Positions 7,898 through 14,915 of a stretch of DNA of 20,982 bases are shown one piece after another. The stretch is from NCBI GenBank assembly GCA_900548125.1, contig URJN01000004.1, positions 1 through 20,982 of the forward strand. Direction: 5' to 3'. The notes beneath the pieces were generated by a model. The model ran no database searches, was not told the origin of the DNA, and saw only the letters and a program-made list of their open reading frames with translations. A program made the position numbers and the translations under genes. Each line of letters begins with the position of its first letter. Positions within the stretch are counted from its first letter, which is position 1. The stretch comes from an uncultured Eubacteriales bacterium. GTDB lineage: Bacteria; Bacillota; Clostridia; Christensenellales; Aristaeellaceae.

Positions 7898-7916
7898 CGA
7901 CCTTCAGATTCAATAA

Positions 7917-9182
7917 TTACTTGGCAAGCACTTCGGTGATGCCGTCGTAGAGAGCCTGGGCAGCCTCCTCAATGGAGTAATCCTTGTAGGAAAGACCGTC
8001 CATCGCATCATAGTACACGCCGTCGCTGTTCTTGAGCGCGCTGTTCTCGAACTTCGAATCCAGCTTGTTGGAGCACCAGTCGAGAACCTTCGCGTTCGCC
8101 TCGGCAACCTTCGCGTTGAGCAGGCCTTCCTGCGCGCAAAGCTCGTTCGCCTTCTTGCTCAGCGGGATACCGCGCTGGCTGTTCATCAGCTTGGCGCCCT
8201 CGTCGCTGTTGAGCAGGAACTCAATCAGCTGAGCCGCCGCCTGCTTGTCCGCCGCGGTGTTGGAAATGGCAAACGCCAGAGAAACCTTGGTGAAGCCGCC
8301 GTGGTATTCGCCCATATCGGCGAAGTAGTTGCCGACGACAAATTCCTGACCCTCGCTCAGAGCCTTTTCAAACTTGCTCGCGGAGGAATCCCACTCGAAG
8401 ATACCGGCGTACTTGCCTTCCATCCACTTGGGGTTCTTGTCCAGGCTGTCCGCGCCGTCGCCGGTCAGGGTTTCGGAGCTGGGGATGACATGGTTGTCTT
8501 CCAGGCTCTGGATGAACTCAAGACCCTTGGAGATTTCTTCAACCGTGTAGTTCAGCTGACCATCGGTAACCCAATCCTTGCCGTAGACGCTCTCCAGATA
8601 GTAAACCATCAGGATCATCTTGTCGTATGCGCCCAGAGCCATCGGATAGTAATCGTCGCCGAGCTTCTCAGCGAACACCGGACCCGCCGCCATCAGGTCA
8701 GCGAGCGTCGTCGGAACTTCAAGACCCGCCTTCTCGTAGGTCGTCTTGTTCCAGTAGAAGATACGTCCGGTCATGGCAACCGGAATCGCCAGCAGCTGTC
8801 CGTCGATGGTGCACTGCGCCAGCGCGCTCTCGTTGAACTGGGACAGGTCGATGATGTCCGCGACCTGATTGAGGTCGTAGAACTTGCTGGAGCCGTCCGC
8901 GTTGGTGAAGGAGTAGAGCCAGTTCCAGTTGATCTGGTTCACATCAAAGGCAGAGTCGGAAGCGAAGTACTGGCTCATCTTGTCTTCCCAGCCGCTCCAC
9001 GCGCTGTAGGTGCAGGTCACGTCGATGCCGGTTGCCGTCTTGAAGGCATCTACAGCCTGCTGGGTCGCTTCGTGGCGGGCGTCGCCGCCCCACCAAGAGA
9101 AGGTCAAAGAGCCCTCCGCCATTGCGCAAACGGCGGTCAGTGCCAATGCCAGAGTCAGCACGCATGCGATAAGCTTTTTCAT
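7917..9182 (-). CDS. Extracellular sugar-binding protein of the ABC importer
   Basis: This is a family 1 solute-binding protein of 421 residues that delivers sugar to the two downstream permeases. A signal peptide (MKK, hydrophobic core to about 18, cleavage after AMA at 20-22) is followed by SLTFSWWGGDARHEATQQAV, the classical first strand and helix of this family. GIDVTCTYSAWSGWEDKM and later AAAQLIEFLLNSDEG are also family-like. There is no good lipobox: the only cysteine is preceded by valine (TAVC), so signal peptidase I processing is expected. Shine-Dalgarno AAGGAG (complement of about 9195-9200) lies 11 nt before the ATG; a GTG directly upstream (9185) is an equally spaced alternative adding one residue. 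The gene has its own promoter and structured leader. Substrate by context: oligogalacturonides. Confidence 0.9.
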   Translation of the reverse strand: MKKLIACVLTLALALTAVCAMAEGSLTFSWWGGDARHEATQQAVDAFKTATGIDVTCTYSAWSGWEDKMSQYFASDSAFDVNQINWNWLYSFTNADGSSKFYDLNQVADIIDLSQFNESALAQCTIDGQLLAIPVAMTGRIFYWNKTTYEKAGLEVPTTLADLMAAGPVFAEKLGDDYYPMALGAYDKMILMVYYLESVYGKDWVTDGQLNYTVEEISKGLEFIQSLEDNHVIPSSETLTGDGADSLDKNPKWMEGKYAGIFEWDSSASKFEKALSEGQEFVVGNYFADMGEYHGGFTKVSLAFAISNTAADKQAAAQLIEFLLNSDEGAKLMNSQRGIPLSKKANELCAQEGLLNAKVAEANAKVLDWCSNKLDSKFENSALKNSDGVYYDAMDGLSYKDYSIEEAAQALYDGITEVLAK

Positions 9183-9215
9183 CACAGTTCGCTCTCCTTA
9201 AAATAATATATGTTT

Positions 9216-9282
9216 GTCGGTAATCCGACGCGAAGGGGATTGCCTTCCCCTTTCAGCCTGAGTCATCACACGGAGGCGTGAT
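9216..9282 (-). promoter_or_regulatory. Structured 5' leader with three stem-loops
   Basis: Between the promoter and the binding-protein start the minus-strand leader of about 150 nt holds three successive hairpins: ATCAC...GTGAT (9265-9282, extendable to 7 bp with loop CTCC), AAGGGGA/TCCCCTT (9233-9252, loop AGGCAA) and GTCGG/CCGAC with loop ATTA (9216-9229). The last ends about 15 nt before the Shine-Dalgarno. None is followed by a clear U-tract. I do not recognise a known riboswitch class. Confidence 0.5.
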
Positions 9283-9337
9283 TTCGAAGCCATCCTTTGC
9301 TTTTTAAGGCGTCTTTCTGTTCCCTCTGTGCATATTC

Positions 9338-9366
9338 ATTATAATTTTCTGTGCAAGTTGTGTCAA
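9338..9366 (-). promoter_or_regulatory. Near-perfect sigma-A promoter of the binding-protein gene
   Basis: On the minus strand TTGACA (9361-9366) and TATAAT (9338-9343) are exact consensus hexamers with the optimal 17-bp spacer. Transcription should start near 9331. Such a strong core promoter normally needs tight regulation; a palindrome at 9409-9424 lies upstream. Confidence 0.88.
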
Positions 9367-9408
9367 GTGCATAAAATGGAAATCAATCTCTTGTGCGAAA
9401 CTTTGTTA

Positions 9409-9424
9409 GGTTAAGCGATTAACC
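9409..9424. promoter_or_regulatory. LacI-family-like operator palindrome
   Basis: GGTTAAGCGATTAACC is a 16-bp inverted repeat broken only at one symmetric pair and centred on CG, the hallmark of LacI/GalR-family operators. It lies 42 bp upstream of the -35 box of the binding-protein promoter and just after the GH105 stop. KdgR-type LacI regulators control pectin genes in Bacillus, which fits the context. The upstream location would be more usual for an activator or for DNA looping. Confidence 0.45.
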
Positions 9425-9452
9425 CGCGCTCAGCCTTTGCATAGTTTTGCGC

Positions 9453-10532
9453 TCAAGCACCAAGAGCGCAGCACGCCATCAGGAACGGCGCGGTGCCTTT
9501 CGTGTCTCCGCTGCACACAACTTCGTTAATATAATACGAATAGCTGCCGCTTCTGTATGGCTCGCCGCCCAGCCCCGCGACCTTGCAGATCTTCGTCAGC
9601 TCGGGATATCCGTCCGCCGCGATTACGACGTTCTTCTCCCAAAGTGCGTCCATGCTCTCCCGCGCCGCCTTGACCGCTTCTTCGCCGCAAAGCCCCAGCT
9701 CTGCGCCTCGGCACAGCCCGTAAATGAACATCGCCGAGCAGGAGGACTCCGCATAGTTCTCCTCGTTTGCGGGCATATCCATCACCTGATGCCAAAGCAG
9801 GTCGCCGCCCCGCGCCGCCATCACCGCGTCCAGCAGCGACTTCATCTGCGCGGCGAGCTTCGCATAGCCCGGATGCGTCTTGGGCAATGCGCTCAGCACG
9901 TCGGCATGCGCCATCACAAACCAGCCCATCGCGCGGCCCCAGACATGCGGAGAGAGTCCGGTCTGCGGGTCTGCCCACTTCTGCGCTTTCGCGCTGTCCC
10001 ACGCATGCGCATGCAGCCCGCTCGCAAGGCGCGTCTTTTCATAGATGAGCGTCATCTGCTTCACAGCCATATCCGCCCATTCCGCTTCGCCGAACGCCGC
10101 CGCAAACTCTGCCATGAACGGGCATGCCATATAGATGCCGTCCAGCCACATCTGCTCCGGATAGAGCTTCTTATGCCAGAAACCGCCCTCCGGCGTGGTC
10201 GGCTGATGCCTGAGCTGCTCGGTGAGCCGGCGGCATGCCTTTTCATACCGCTCATCGCCCGTCGCCTTGTACAGCCGCAGCGCACTGCGTCCCATGCAGA
10301 TCATATCCAGATTATACTTTTCCGGCTCATAGGTCAGGATTTCTCCGTCCGCCGTCACATACCGATCCACATTCTGCTTTGCCGCGTCATAGAAACGCTT
10401 GTCGCCGGTTTTTTCGTATACGTCAAGCCATGCCTTAGTGATGATGCCGCGTTCATAGCACCAGTGATAATCATATTCCTGTTCGCGTACAAGCGTGCCT
10501 TCGCCCGCCCGGATGGTCTTTTCGTAGCTCAT
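9453..10532 (-). CDS. GH105 unsaturated rhamnogalacturonyl/galacturonyl hydrolase
   Basis: Glycoside hydrolase family 105 enzymes (YteR, YesR) remove 4,5-unsaturated uronic acid from the non-reducing end of oligosaccharides made by pectate or rhamnogalacturonan lyases. The 359-residue protein fits the single (alpha/alpha)6 barrel. Diagnostic segments are MWLDGIYMACPF (128-139, where D131 corresponds to the catalytic Asp of YteR), GLHAHAWD, HVWGRAMGWFVMA and YAESSCSAMF. No signal peptide is present, so it acts in the cytoplasm on imported fragments. AAAAGGAG lies about 6-8 nt before the ATG, in the 13-nt gap after the upstream GH28 gene, so the two are co-transcribed. The product, after spontaneous rearrangement to 5-keto-4-deoxyuronate, would need further enzymes not seen here. 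Confidence 0.9.
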   Translation of the reverse strand: MSYEKTIRAGEGTLVREQEYDYHWCYERGIITKAWLDVYEKTGDKRFYDAAKQNVDRYVTADGEILTYEPEKYNLDMICMGRSALRLYKATGDERYEKACRRLTEQLRHQPTTPEGGFWHKKLYPEQMWLDGIYMACPFMAEFAAAFGEAEWADMAVKQMTLIYEKTRLASGLHAHAWDSAKAQKWADPQTGLSPHVWGRAMGWFVMAHADVLSALPKTHPGYAKLAAQMKSLLDAVMAARGGDLLWHQVMDMPANEENYAESSCSAMFIYGLCRGAELGLCGEEAVKAARESMDALWEKNVVIAADGYPELTKICKVAGLGGEPYRSGSYSYYINEVVCSGDTKGTAPFLMACCALGA

Positions 10533-10545
10533 GGCGTTCTCCTTT

Positions 10546-11784
10546 TTACTCTGCGTCGTGAAGCGTGATTTCTTCCCCGCGTGCGCCGACGATGCGCAGG
10601 TCGCTCAAATACAGCCCGCGCACATGCTCCGCCGTCAGCCCCGCAAGGGTCACCGGCTTCTGCACCGCGTTCATCACAGGGAAATTCGGCTCATCCTCGA
10701 CCAGATGAATCTGCGTATTGACGATGCTGATATCCTCCAGCGGTGCTTCCGGCAGACCATACAGGCATGCCGCGGCACTGCGCGCACCGGTCACGACGAT
10801 ATCCGCCATGCGGATACGGCGCACATGCGGCGTCGCTTCGGTTACCGGCTGCGCGTTCGGGTCGGACACGATGGGCAGCTTGCCGTCCTTGCCGCAGAAA
10901 TACATCAGGTTGATAACCAGCGGACACAGCACGTCGTTCATCACGATGCCTGTTACGGAAACGTCCTCCACCGTGCCTCCGCGCCCTCTGCGGGACTTGA
11001 TGCGGATGCCGCGATCCGTTCCGTCGAACACGCATCCCGTGATGGATACGCGCCGGATACCGCCGCTCATCTCGCTGCCCAGCACGACGCCGCCATGACC
11101 ATGCACCATCGTGCAGCCCGTAATGGCGATATTCTCGCAGGGGATGCCTTCCTCCGCGTCCTCCGTACCCGCCTTAACAGCGATACAGTCGTCGCCCACG
11201 TCGATATGGCAGCCCGTAATGCGCACATTGCGGCAGCTCTCCGGATCGATGCCGTCCGTATTGGGCGAATCGAACGGGTTGACGATAGTCAGGTTGCTGA
11301 TGGTCACATTTTCGCATCGAACGGGATGAATCGTCCAGCTCGGGCTGTTCTTGACCAAGAAATCGCTCATGCGCACGCGCGTGCAATCCTCAAAGCAGAC
11401 CGCACAGGGACGCGCGGCGTCCAGCGTTTTAGCGCGGAAAGCCGTCCACCACTTTCTGCCCTGTCCTTCCAGCGTGCCCAGACCGGTCAGCGCAACATTT
11501 TCTTCGTTTTTCGCGTAAATGAGCGGACGATGGCACGGCTGCTCATAGCCCTCCCAGCGGATATGCAGGATGGGGTATGCGTCAAAATCGTCCGTAAAGC
11601 GCAGAACCGCGCCGGCTTGCAGATGCAGCTCGACATTGCTCCTTAGAACCAGACTCGCCGTGCCGTATTCGCCAGCCGGAACGACGACACGCCCGCCGCC
11701 CTGCGCCGCCGCCGCGTCAATCGCCCGCTGAATCGCGTCGCCGCAGAATTCGCCGTTCCGCGCGCCATAATCCAGGATATTCAT
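10546..11784 (-). CDS. GH28 polygalacturonase-type glycoside hydrolase
   Basis: Family 28 enzymes hydrolyse alpha-1,4 galacturonosyl (or rhamnogalacturonan) bonds on a right-handed parallel beta-helix. The 412-residue protein starts with the family opening NILDYGARNGEFCGDAIQRAID and carries all catalytic motifs: NTDGID (175-180, D177), GDDCIAVK (197-204, D198 and D199), GHGGVVLGSE (229-238, H230) and RIKS (261-264). There is no signal peptide, so it likely trims imported oligogalacturonides, perhaps as an exo-enzyme. The start follows GGAGAGG (complement of about 11790-11796) by 5 nt; an extension upstream to 11859 lacks family similarity and crosses a repeat. It is the first gene of the GH28-GH105 pair. 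Confidence 0.9.
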   Translation of the reverse strand: MNILDYGARNGEFCGDAIQRAIDAAAAQGGGRVVVPAGEYGTASLVLRSNVELHLQAGAVLRFTDDFDAYPILHIRWEGYEQPCHRPLIYAKNEENVALTGLGTLEGQGRKWWTAFRAKTLDAARPCAVCFEDCTRVRMSDFLVKNSPSWTIHPVRCENVTISNLTIVNPFDSPNTDGIDPESCRNVRITGCHIDVGDDCIAVKAGTEDAEEGIPCENIAITGCTMVHGHGGVVLGSEMSGGIRRVSITGCVFDGTDRGIRIKSRRGRGGTVEDVSVTGIVMNDVLCPLVINLMYFCGKDGKLPIVSDPNAQPVTEATPHVRRIRMADIVVTGARSAAACLYGLPEAPLEDISIVNTQIHLVEDEPNFPVMNAVQKPVTLAGLTAEHVRGLYLSDLRIVGARGEEITLHDAE

Positions 11785-11832
11785 GGTCAAACCTCTCCGT
11801 TTCTGCCGCCTTCCGCGGCGAATCAGGAACGC

Positions 11833-11884
11833 TTGGGGCTTTGCCCCAAACCCCACCAAGAGCCAGAGGTTCTTGGATTTTTTT
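11833..11884. repeat. Double palindromic intergenic element with terminator-like arm
   Basis: Two adjacent stem-loops lie here: TTGGGGC-TTT-GCCCCAA (11833-11849, perfect 7 bp) and CCAAGAGCC-AGA-GGTTCTTGG (11856-11876, 9 bp with one G-T), the latter followed on the plus strand by ATTTTTTT. As a plus-strand terminator it serves no annotated gene, since both flanking genes are on the minus strand. Its form resembles short interspersed palindromes of clostridial spacers. The rest of this 247-nt spacer (11785-12031) shows only a weak promoter candidate and a 10-bp palindrome at 12000-12009. Confidence 0.55.
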
Positions 11885-11894
11885 AAAGACTCTA

Positions 11895-11923
11895 TTTATA
11901 TTCGCAGCCGAAGGCTTCCAAAA
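11895..11923 (-). promoter_or_regulatory. Weak promoter candidate for GH28-GH105
   Basis: On the minus strand TTTTGG (11918-11923) and TATAAA (11895-11900) are 17 bp apart. The -10 is good, the -35 poor. It would place the palindromic element at 11833-11884 in the leader of the GH28 message. Read-through from rpiB is the alternative, since no convincing terminator follows rpiB. Confidence 0.3.
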
Positions 11924-12031
11924 GGCAATGCGCCAAATGGCTTCCGTAAACGTTCAGAAAGCCCCCTGGTCAGATCCGCAGAGACGAAATCCCCCTGAGA
12001 TACGCGTATAAAGCGTGGGAAACAATGAGGT

Positions 12032-12481
12032 TCAGCCCAAATCTTCCCCGTTCTCAATCGCGGTAATCTGGTCAATGCGCCGCTGATGGCGTCCGCCCTC
12101 GAATTCCGTCGTCAAATAGGTCTGCGCAATCATGCGTCCAAGCTCCGTTCCGACGACGCGCGCGCCGAGCGCGAGCATATTCGCGTCGTTATGGACGCGG
12201 CACATCTTCGCGGAATAGCAATCCGAGCAGGCACAGCAGCGGATGCCCTTCACCTTGTTGGCGGCAATCGAGATGCCGATGCCCGTTCCGCAGCAGAGAA
12301 TGCCGCGCTCACATTCGCCGCTGACGACGGCCTTCGCCGCACGCTGTGCGAACATGGCGTAATCGCAGCTGTCCGAGGTATACGTTCCGTAATCGTGATA
12401 CGGGATGTTCATCTCCTCCAGCAGCGCGATGATTTCCTTCTTGAGCGGCAGACCCGCGTGGTCACTTCCCAATGCGATCAT
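12032..12481 (-). CDS. rpiB: Ribose-5-phosphate isomerase B
   Basis: RpiB interconverts ribose 5-phosphate and ribulose 5-phosphate in the pentose phosphate pathway. The 149-residue protein has the family opening IALGSDHAGLPLK with D7 and H8, the active-site loop ILCCGTGIGISIAANK (61-76, C64 at the position of the catalytic Cys), and RVHNDANML (95-103, H97). AAGGAGG stands about 9 nt before the ATG. Related LacA/LacB galactose-6-phosphate isomerases share the fold, but they work as a pair and no partner is here. It is the last gene of the gtrA-to-rpiB run, 65 nt after the zinc-ribbon gene. The protein is unusually cysteine-rich around 82-94 (RCCACSDCYSAKMC). Confidence 0.9.
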   Translation of the reverse strand: MIALGSDHAGLPLKKEIIALLEEMNIPYHDYGTYTSDSCDYAMFAQRAAKAVVSGECERGILCCGTGIGISIAANKVKGIRCCACSDCYSAKMCRVHNDANMLALGARVVGTELGRMIAQTYLTTEFEGGRHQRRIDQITAIENGEDLG

Positions 12482-12514
12482 GTTTGTGTTCCTCCTTTTT
12501 TGTCCGGGTTATGT

Positions 12515-12547
12515 TTGGGGCTTCGCCCTCAACGTCCCCTCCCCCAT
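12515..12547. repeat. G-rich palindrome, copy A of an intergenic repeat
   Basis: TTGGGGC-TTC-GCCCTCAA (12515-12532) is followed by CGTCCCCTCCCCCAT (12533-12547). The segment CTCAACGT-CCCC-CCCCAT matches, with small gaps, the sequence at 13586-13602 in another spacer of the same operon. The stem part also resembles the TTGGGGC-TTT-GCCCCAA stem at 11833. Confidence 0.45.
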
Positions 12548-12783
12548 CAGTCCATCAAATCCTCCGGCTTCAGGGGGCCTTTCTCCATTTCTTCTTCGGC
12601 AGGCGTTTCTTCCTCAGCCGACATGCTTCTGAATGCCAGACTGCGCAGATTCTCCCTGCTGACAACCGTATTCGTGCCCATACATGCGCGGCAGCGGTAA
12701 AGGCACTCCGGGCAGACACATCCGAAATCAATGCCTTCGGATTGAATCATATACGTTCCGCATTGCGGACATCCGCATCGCAT
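12547..12783 (-). CDS. Small zinc-ribbon protein of unknown function
   Basis: This 78-residue protein has three CxxC-type knuckles in its first half: CGCPQC (3-8), CVCPEC (22-27) and CRAC (31-34), spaced as in double zinc ribbons. The second half is polar and acidic (about 53-70: SMSAEEETPAEEEME), probably disordered. AAGGAGGG lies about 6 nt before the ATG and overlaps the TAA of the upstream deacetylase gene, so translation is probably coupled. There is no signal peptide or membrane segment, so it should be cytoplasmic, perhaps a nucleic-acid- or protein-binding adaptor. I do not recognise a named family. Confidence 0.75.
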   Translation of the reverse strand: MRCGCPQCGTYMIQSEGIDFGCVCPECLYRCRACMGTNTVVSRENLRSLAFRSMSAEEETPAEEEMEKGPLKPEDLMD

Positions 12784-12795
12784 GACGTTCCCTCC

Positions 12796-13518
12796 TTATT
12801 CCTGCGCCGCGGGCAGCATCATATTCGCACTGCACCGCGACAAAATCTCCGCATCCTCCGGCTCGGCAGACAGCTTTCGGAACTCATATCCCCGATCGCG
12901 GAAAAACGCAACCAGCTCCGGCAGAATTCTGCGCGTGCGCGTTTTCGCTTCGTGCATCAGCACGATGACCACGTCCTTATTGCCCAACTGCTTCGTCGTA
13001 TAGTGAAGCATCTCCGCGTTGCTGTCGAACTTGTATTGCGCATCGCCCGTCATCATGTTCCAGTCAAACCACGCATAGCCCGAATCGCGCACAAACGCCT
13101 TCGTATCCGCGCTGTATATCGTGCTTCCGCCGGGAAAGCGAAAGAGATTCGTCGAAAAATCCGGATCGACCAGCTCCCGCATCGTGTCGGTAAAGCTCCG
13201 TAGATCTTTAGCGAGATAATCGGTCGAATCCAGACGGCTGAGCGAGTGATTCATCGAATGGCTTCCGATGGCGTGACCCGCTTCCAAAATCATCTTCGCG
13301 TTCTCCGGAAACGCGCGCACGCCCGCCCCGACGAGAAAAAACGTCGCCGGAACGTCCAAATCATCCAGCACCTTCAACAGCTCCGGCGTATCCTTCTTCG
13401 GCCCGTCGTCAAAGGTCAGATAGACCACTCGGCGGGGCTTGTCCTCTTCTGCCCATGCCGCTCCCGCCGTCCATGCCGCACACAGCACCAGCAGCAGCAC
13501 CAATCCACGTTTGAACAT
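12796..13518 (-). CDS. Secreted polysaccharide deacetylase (NodB/CE4 family)
   Basis: Family CE4 enzymes remove N- or O-acetyl groups from peptidoglycan or other cell-surface glycans. The 240-residue protein has a signal peptide (MFKRGLVLLLVLCAAWTAGA, cleavage after AWA at 21-23). The NodB motifs follow in order: TFDDGP (35-40, with catalytic D37 and metal ligand D38), SHSMNH (86-91, metal ligands H87 and H91), RFPGGS (127-132), and LMHEA (187-191, H189). All metal and catalytic residues are therefore present. The start chosen begins the signal peptide; upstream in-frame sequence has no such character. It lies between proA and a zinc-ribbon gene, 12 nt from the latter. The sequence resembles PdaA/PgdA-type peptidoglycan deacetylases, but the substrate is not determined. 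Confidence 0.9.
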   Translation of the reverse strand: MFKRGLVLLLVLCAAWTAGAAWAEEDKPRRVVYLTFDDGPKKDTPELLKVLDDLDVPATFFLVGAGVRAFPENAKMILEAGHAIGSHSMNHSLSRLDSTDYLAKDLRSFTDTMRELVDPDFSTNLFRFPGGSTIYSADTKAFVRDSGYAWFDWNMMTGDAQYKFDSNAEMLHYTTKQLGNKDVVIVLMHEAKTRTRRILPELVAFFRDRGYEFRKLSAEPEDAEILSRCSANMMLPAAQE

Positions 13519-13573
13519 GACTTTTCTCTTTTCCTGCCAATCTGCATCAATCTGCCGCAAAGCGAAGATGGGG

Positions 13574-13602
13574 GTTGAGCGGCAGCTCAACGTTCCCCCC
13601 AT
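13574..13602. repeat. G-rich palindrome, copy B of an intergenic repeat
   Basis: A perfect stem GTTGAGC-GGCA-GCTCAAC (13574-13591) is flanked by GGGG and TCCCCCC, which can extend the pairing. It lies just after the proA stop but is not followed by a U-tract on the minus strand. The segment from 13586 matches copy A at 12528-12547. It may be a mobile palindromic element or a weak 3' stabiliser for proA mRNA. Confidence 0.45.
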
Positions 13603-13604
13603 GT

Positions 13605-14915
13605 TTACAACAGCTTTTTATGCGTAAAGCTCCTGCGCCCGTCCGCAAAATCCGCAACGATATCGCCATGCCCGCGCAGAATATACTTGTACGAGCAAAG
13701 CCCTTCCAGCCCCATCGGACCGCGCGCATGAATCTTTCCGGTCGAAATGCCGACCTCCGCGCCGAAGCCATAGCGATAACCGTCAGCAAAGCGCGTCGAG
13801 CAATTCTGATAGACGCCCGCGGAATCGACCAGCGCAAAGAACTTGCCCGCCGCGCCCTCGTCGCGGGTCACGATGCAATCCGTATGATGCGAGCCATGCG
13901 CGTTGATATAGGTGATGGCTTCCTCCAGCGAATCGACGACACGAACCGCCATCTCCGGCGCGAGGTACTCGTGTCCCCAATCCTCCTGCGCCGCCTTCTG
14001 ACTGGCAACGCCGCAGGCATACAAAACCTCCCGCGCCCGTTCATCCGCATGCAGCTCTACGCCCGCTTCGACCAGTGCGCGCCCGATGACGGGGAGCGCG
14101 TCCCTCAGCCGTGCGCTGTGGATGAGCAGCGTCTCCGCCGCGTTGCACGCCGCCGGATACTGCGTCTTTGCGTCCACCGCAATACGCGCCGCCATCTGTA
14201 CGTCGCAGTTCGCGTCCACATAGATATGGCAGACACCGTCGCTGTGACCCAGCACGGGGATTCGGCTGTTCTCCATGATATAGCGGACAAACGCATTCGA
14301 GCCGCGCGGAATGATGAGGTCGATTTCTCTGTCCATGCCGAGCATGACGCCCACATCCTCGCGCGTCGTCAGCAAGCCGCACCAGCCCTCCGGCAGACCG
14401 CACCCGACACTCGCACTGCGCAGGACGGCAAAAAGGGCTTCATTGGTGTGCAGTGCCTCCCGACCGCCCTTGAGCAGAACGGCGTTGCCGCTCTTGAGGC
14501 ACAGACCGCCAATCTGAACCAGTGCGTCCGGACGCGATTCAAAGATGACGCCGATGACGCCGATGGGGCAGCTGACGCGCGAAAGCACCAGCCCGTCCGC
14601 AAGCTCTGTGCGAAGCTGCTCCCTGCCGATGGGATCCTCCATAGCGGCGAGCTGCTCCAAGCCCAGGCAGACGTCGTTCAGCTTATGCTCATCAAAGCGG
14701 AGCCGCTTGAGCGCAGGCGCGGAAAGCCCTTCCTTCTCGGCGGCTTCCATGTCCTTCTCGTTCGCGGCAAAAATGTGTCCGGCTTTCGCGCGCAGTGCCG
14801 CCGCCACAGACAGCAGCGCATTATCCCGAACATTGCTCGGCGCGGCGGCTAAGGCAAAGCTCGCATGCTTGGCGGCTCTGGCGATATCCGCGGCATTCAT
14901 TTCCTGCTTATTCAT
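13605..14915 (-). CDS. proA: Gamma-glutamyl phosphate reductase
   Basis: ProA reduces gamma-glutamyl phosphate to glutamate semialdehyde with NADPH, the second step of proline synthesis. The protein (436 residues; family about 415-425) has the nucleotide-binding region PIGVIGVIFESRPD (117-130), LKGGREALHTN (148-158), IIPRGSN (201-207), and the active-site segment YPAACNAAETLLIH (253-266) with catalytic C257. The end shows GFGAEVGISTGKIHARGPMGLEGL, typical of ProA. The ATG at 14915 follows GAGGAG by only 4-5 nt and overlaps the preceding LCP-like gene by 8 bp; a second ATG at 14900 is possible. Neither proB nor proC is near, and its place in an envelope-gene operon is unusual. Confidence 0.93.
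   Translation of the reverse strand: MNKQEMNAADIARAAKHASFALAAAPSNVRDNALLSVAAALRAKAGHIFAANEKDMEAAEKEGLSAPALKRLRFDEHKLNDVCLGLEQLAAMEDPIGREQLRTELADGLVLSRVSCPIGVIGVIFESRPDALVQIGGLCLKSGNAVLLKGGREALHTNEALFAVLRSASVGCGLPEGWCGLLTTREDVGVMLGMDREIDLIIPRGSNAFVRYIMENSRIPVLGHSDGVCHIYVDANCDVQMAARIAVDAKTQYPAACNAAETLLIHSARLRDALPVIGRALVEAGVELHADERAREVLYACGVASQKAAQEDWGHEYLAPEMAVRVVDSLEEAITYINAHGSHHTDCIVTRDEGAAGKFFALVDSAGVYQNCSTRFADGYRYGFGAEVGISTGKIHARGPMGLEGLCSYKYILRGHGDIVADFADGRRSFTHKKLL

Noticed and set aside
7779..7913. N-terminal extension of the MalF-type permease
   Set aside because: It would include the intercistronic hairpin and lacks family similarity, whereas the ATG at 7778 has a strong Shine-Dalgarno.
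12000..12009. Palindrome ATACGCGTAT after rpiB
   Set aside because: It is only 10 bp, not next to a convincing promoter, and has no second copy in the window, so an operator call is not supported.
13575..14852. A 425-codon plus-strand frame opposite proA
   Set aside because: The proA motifs, including the catalytic cysteine, are on the minus strand; the plus frame has no start signal and starts inside the palindromic repeat.
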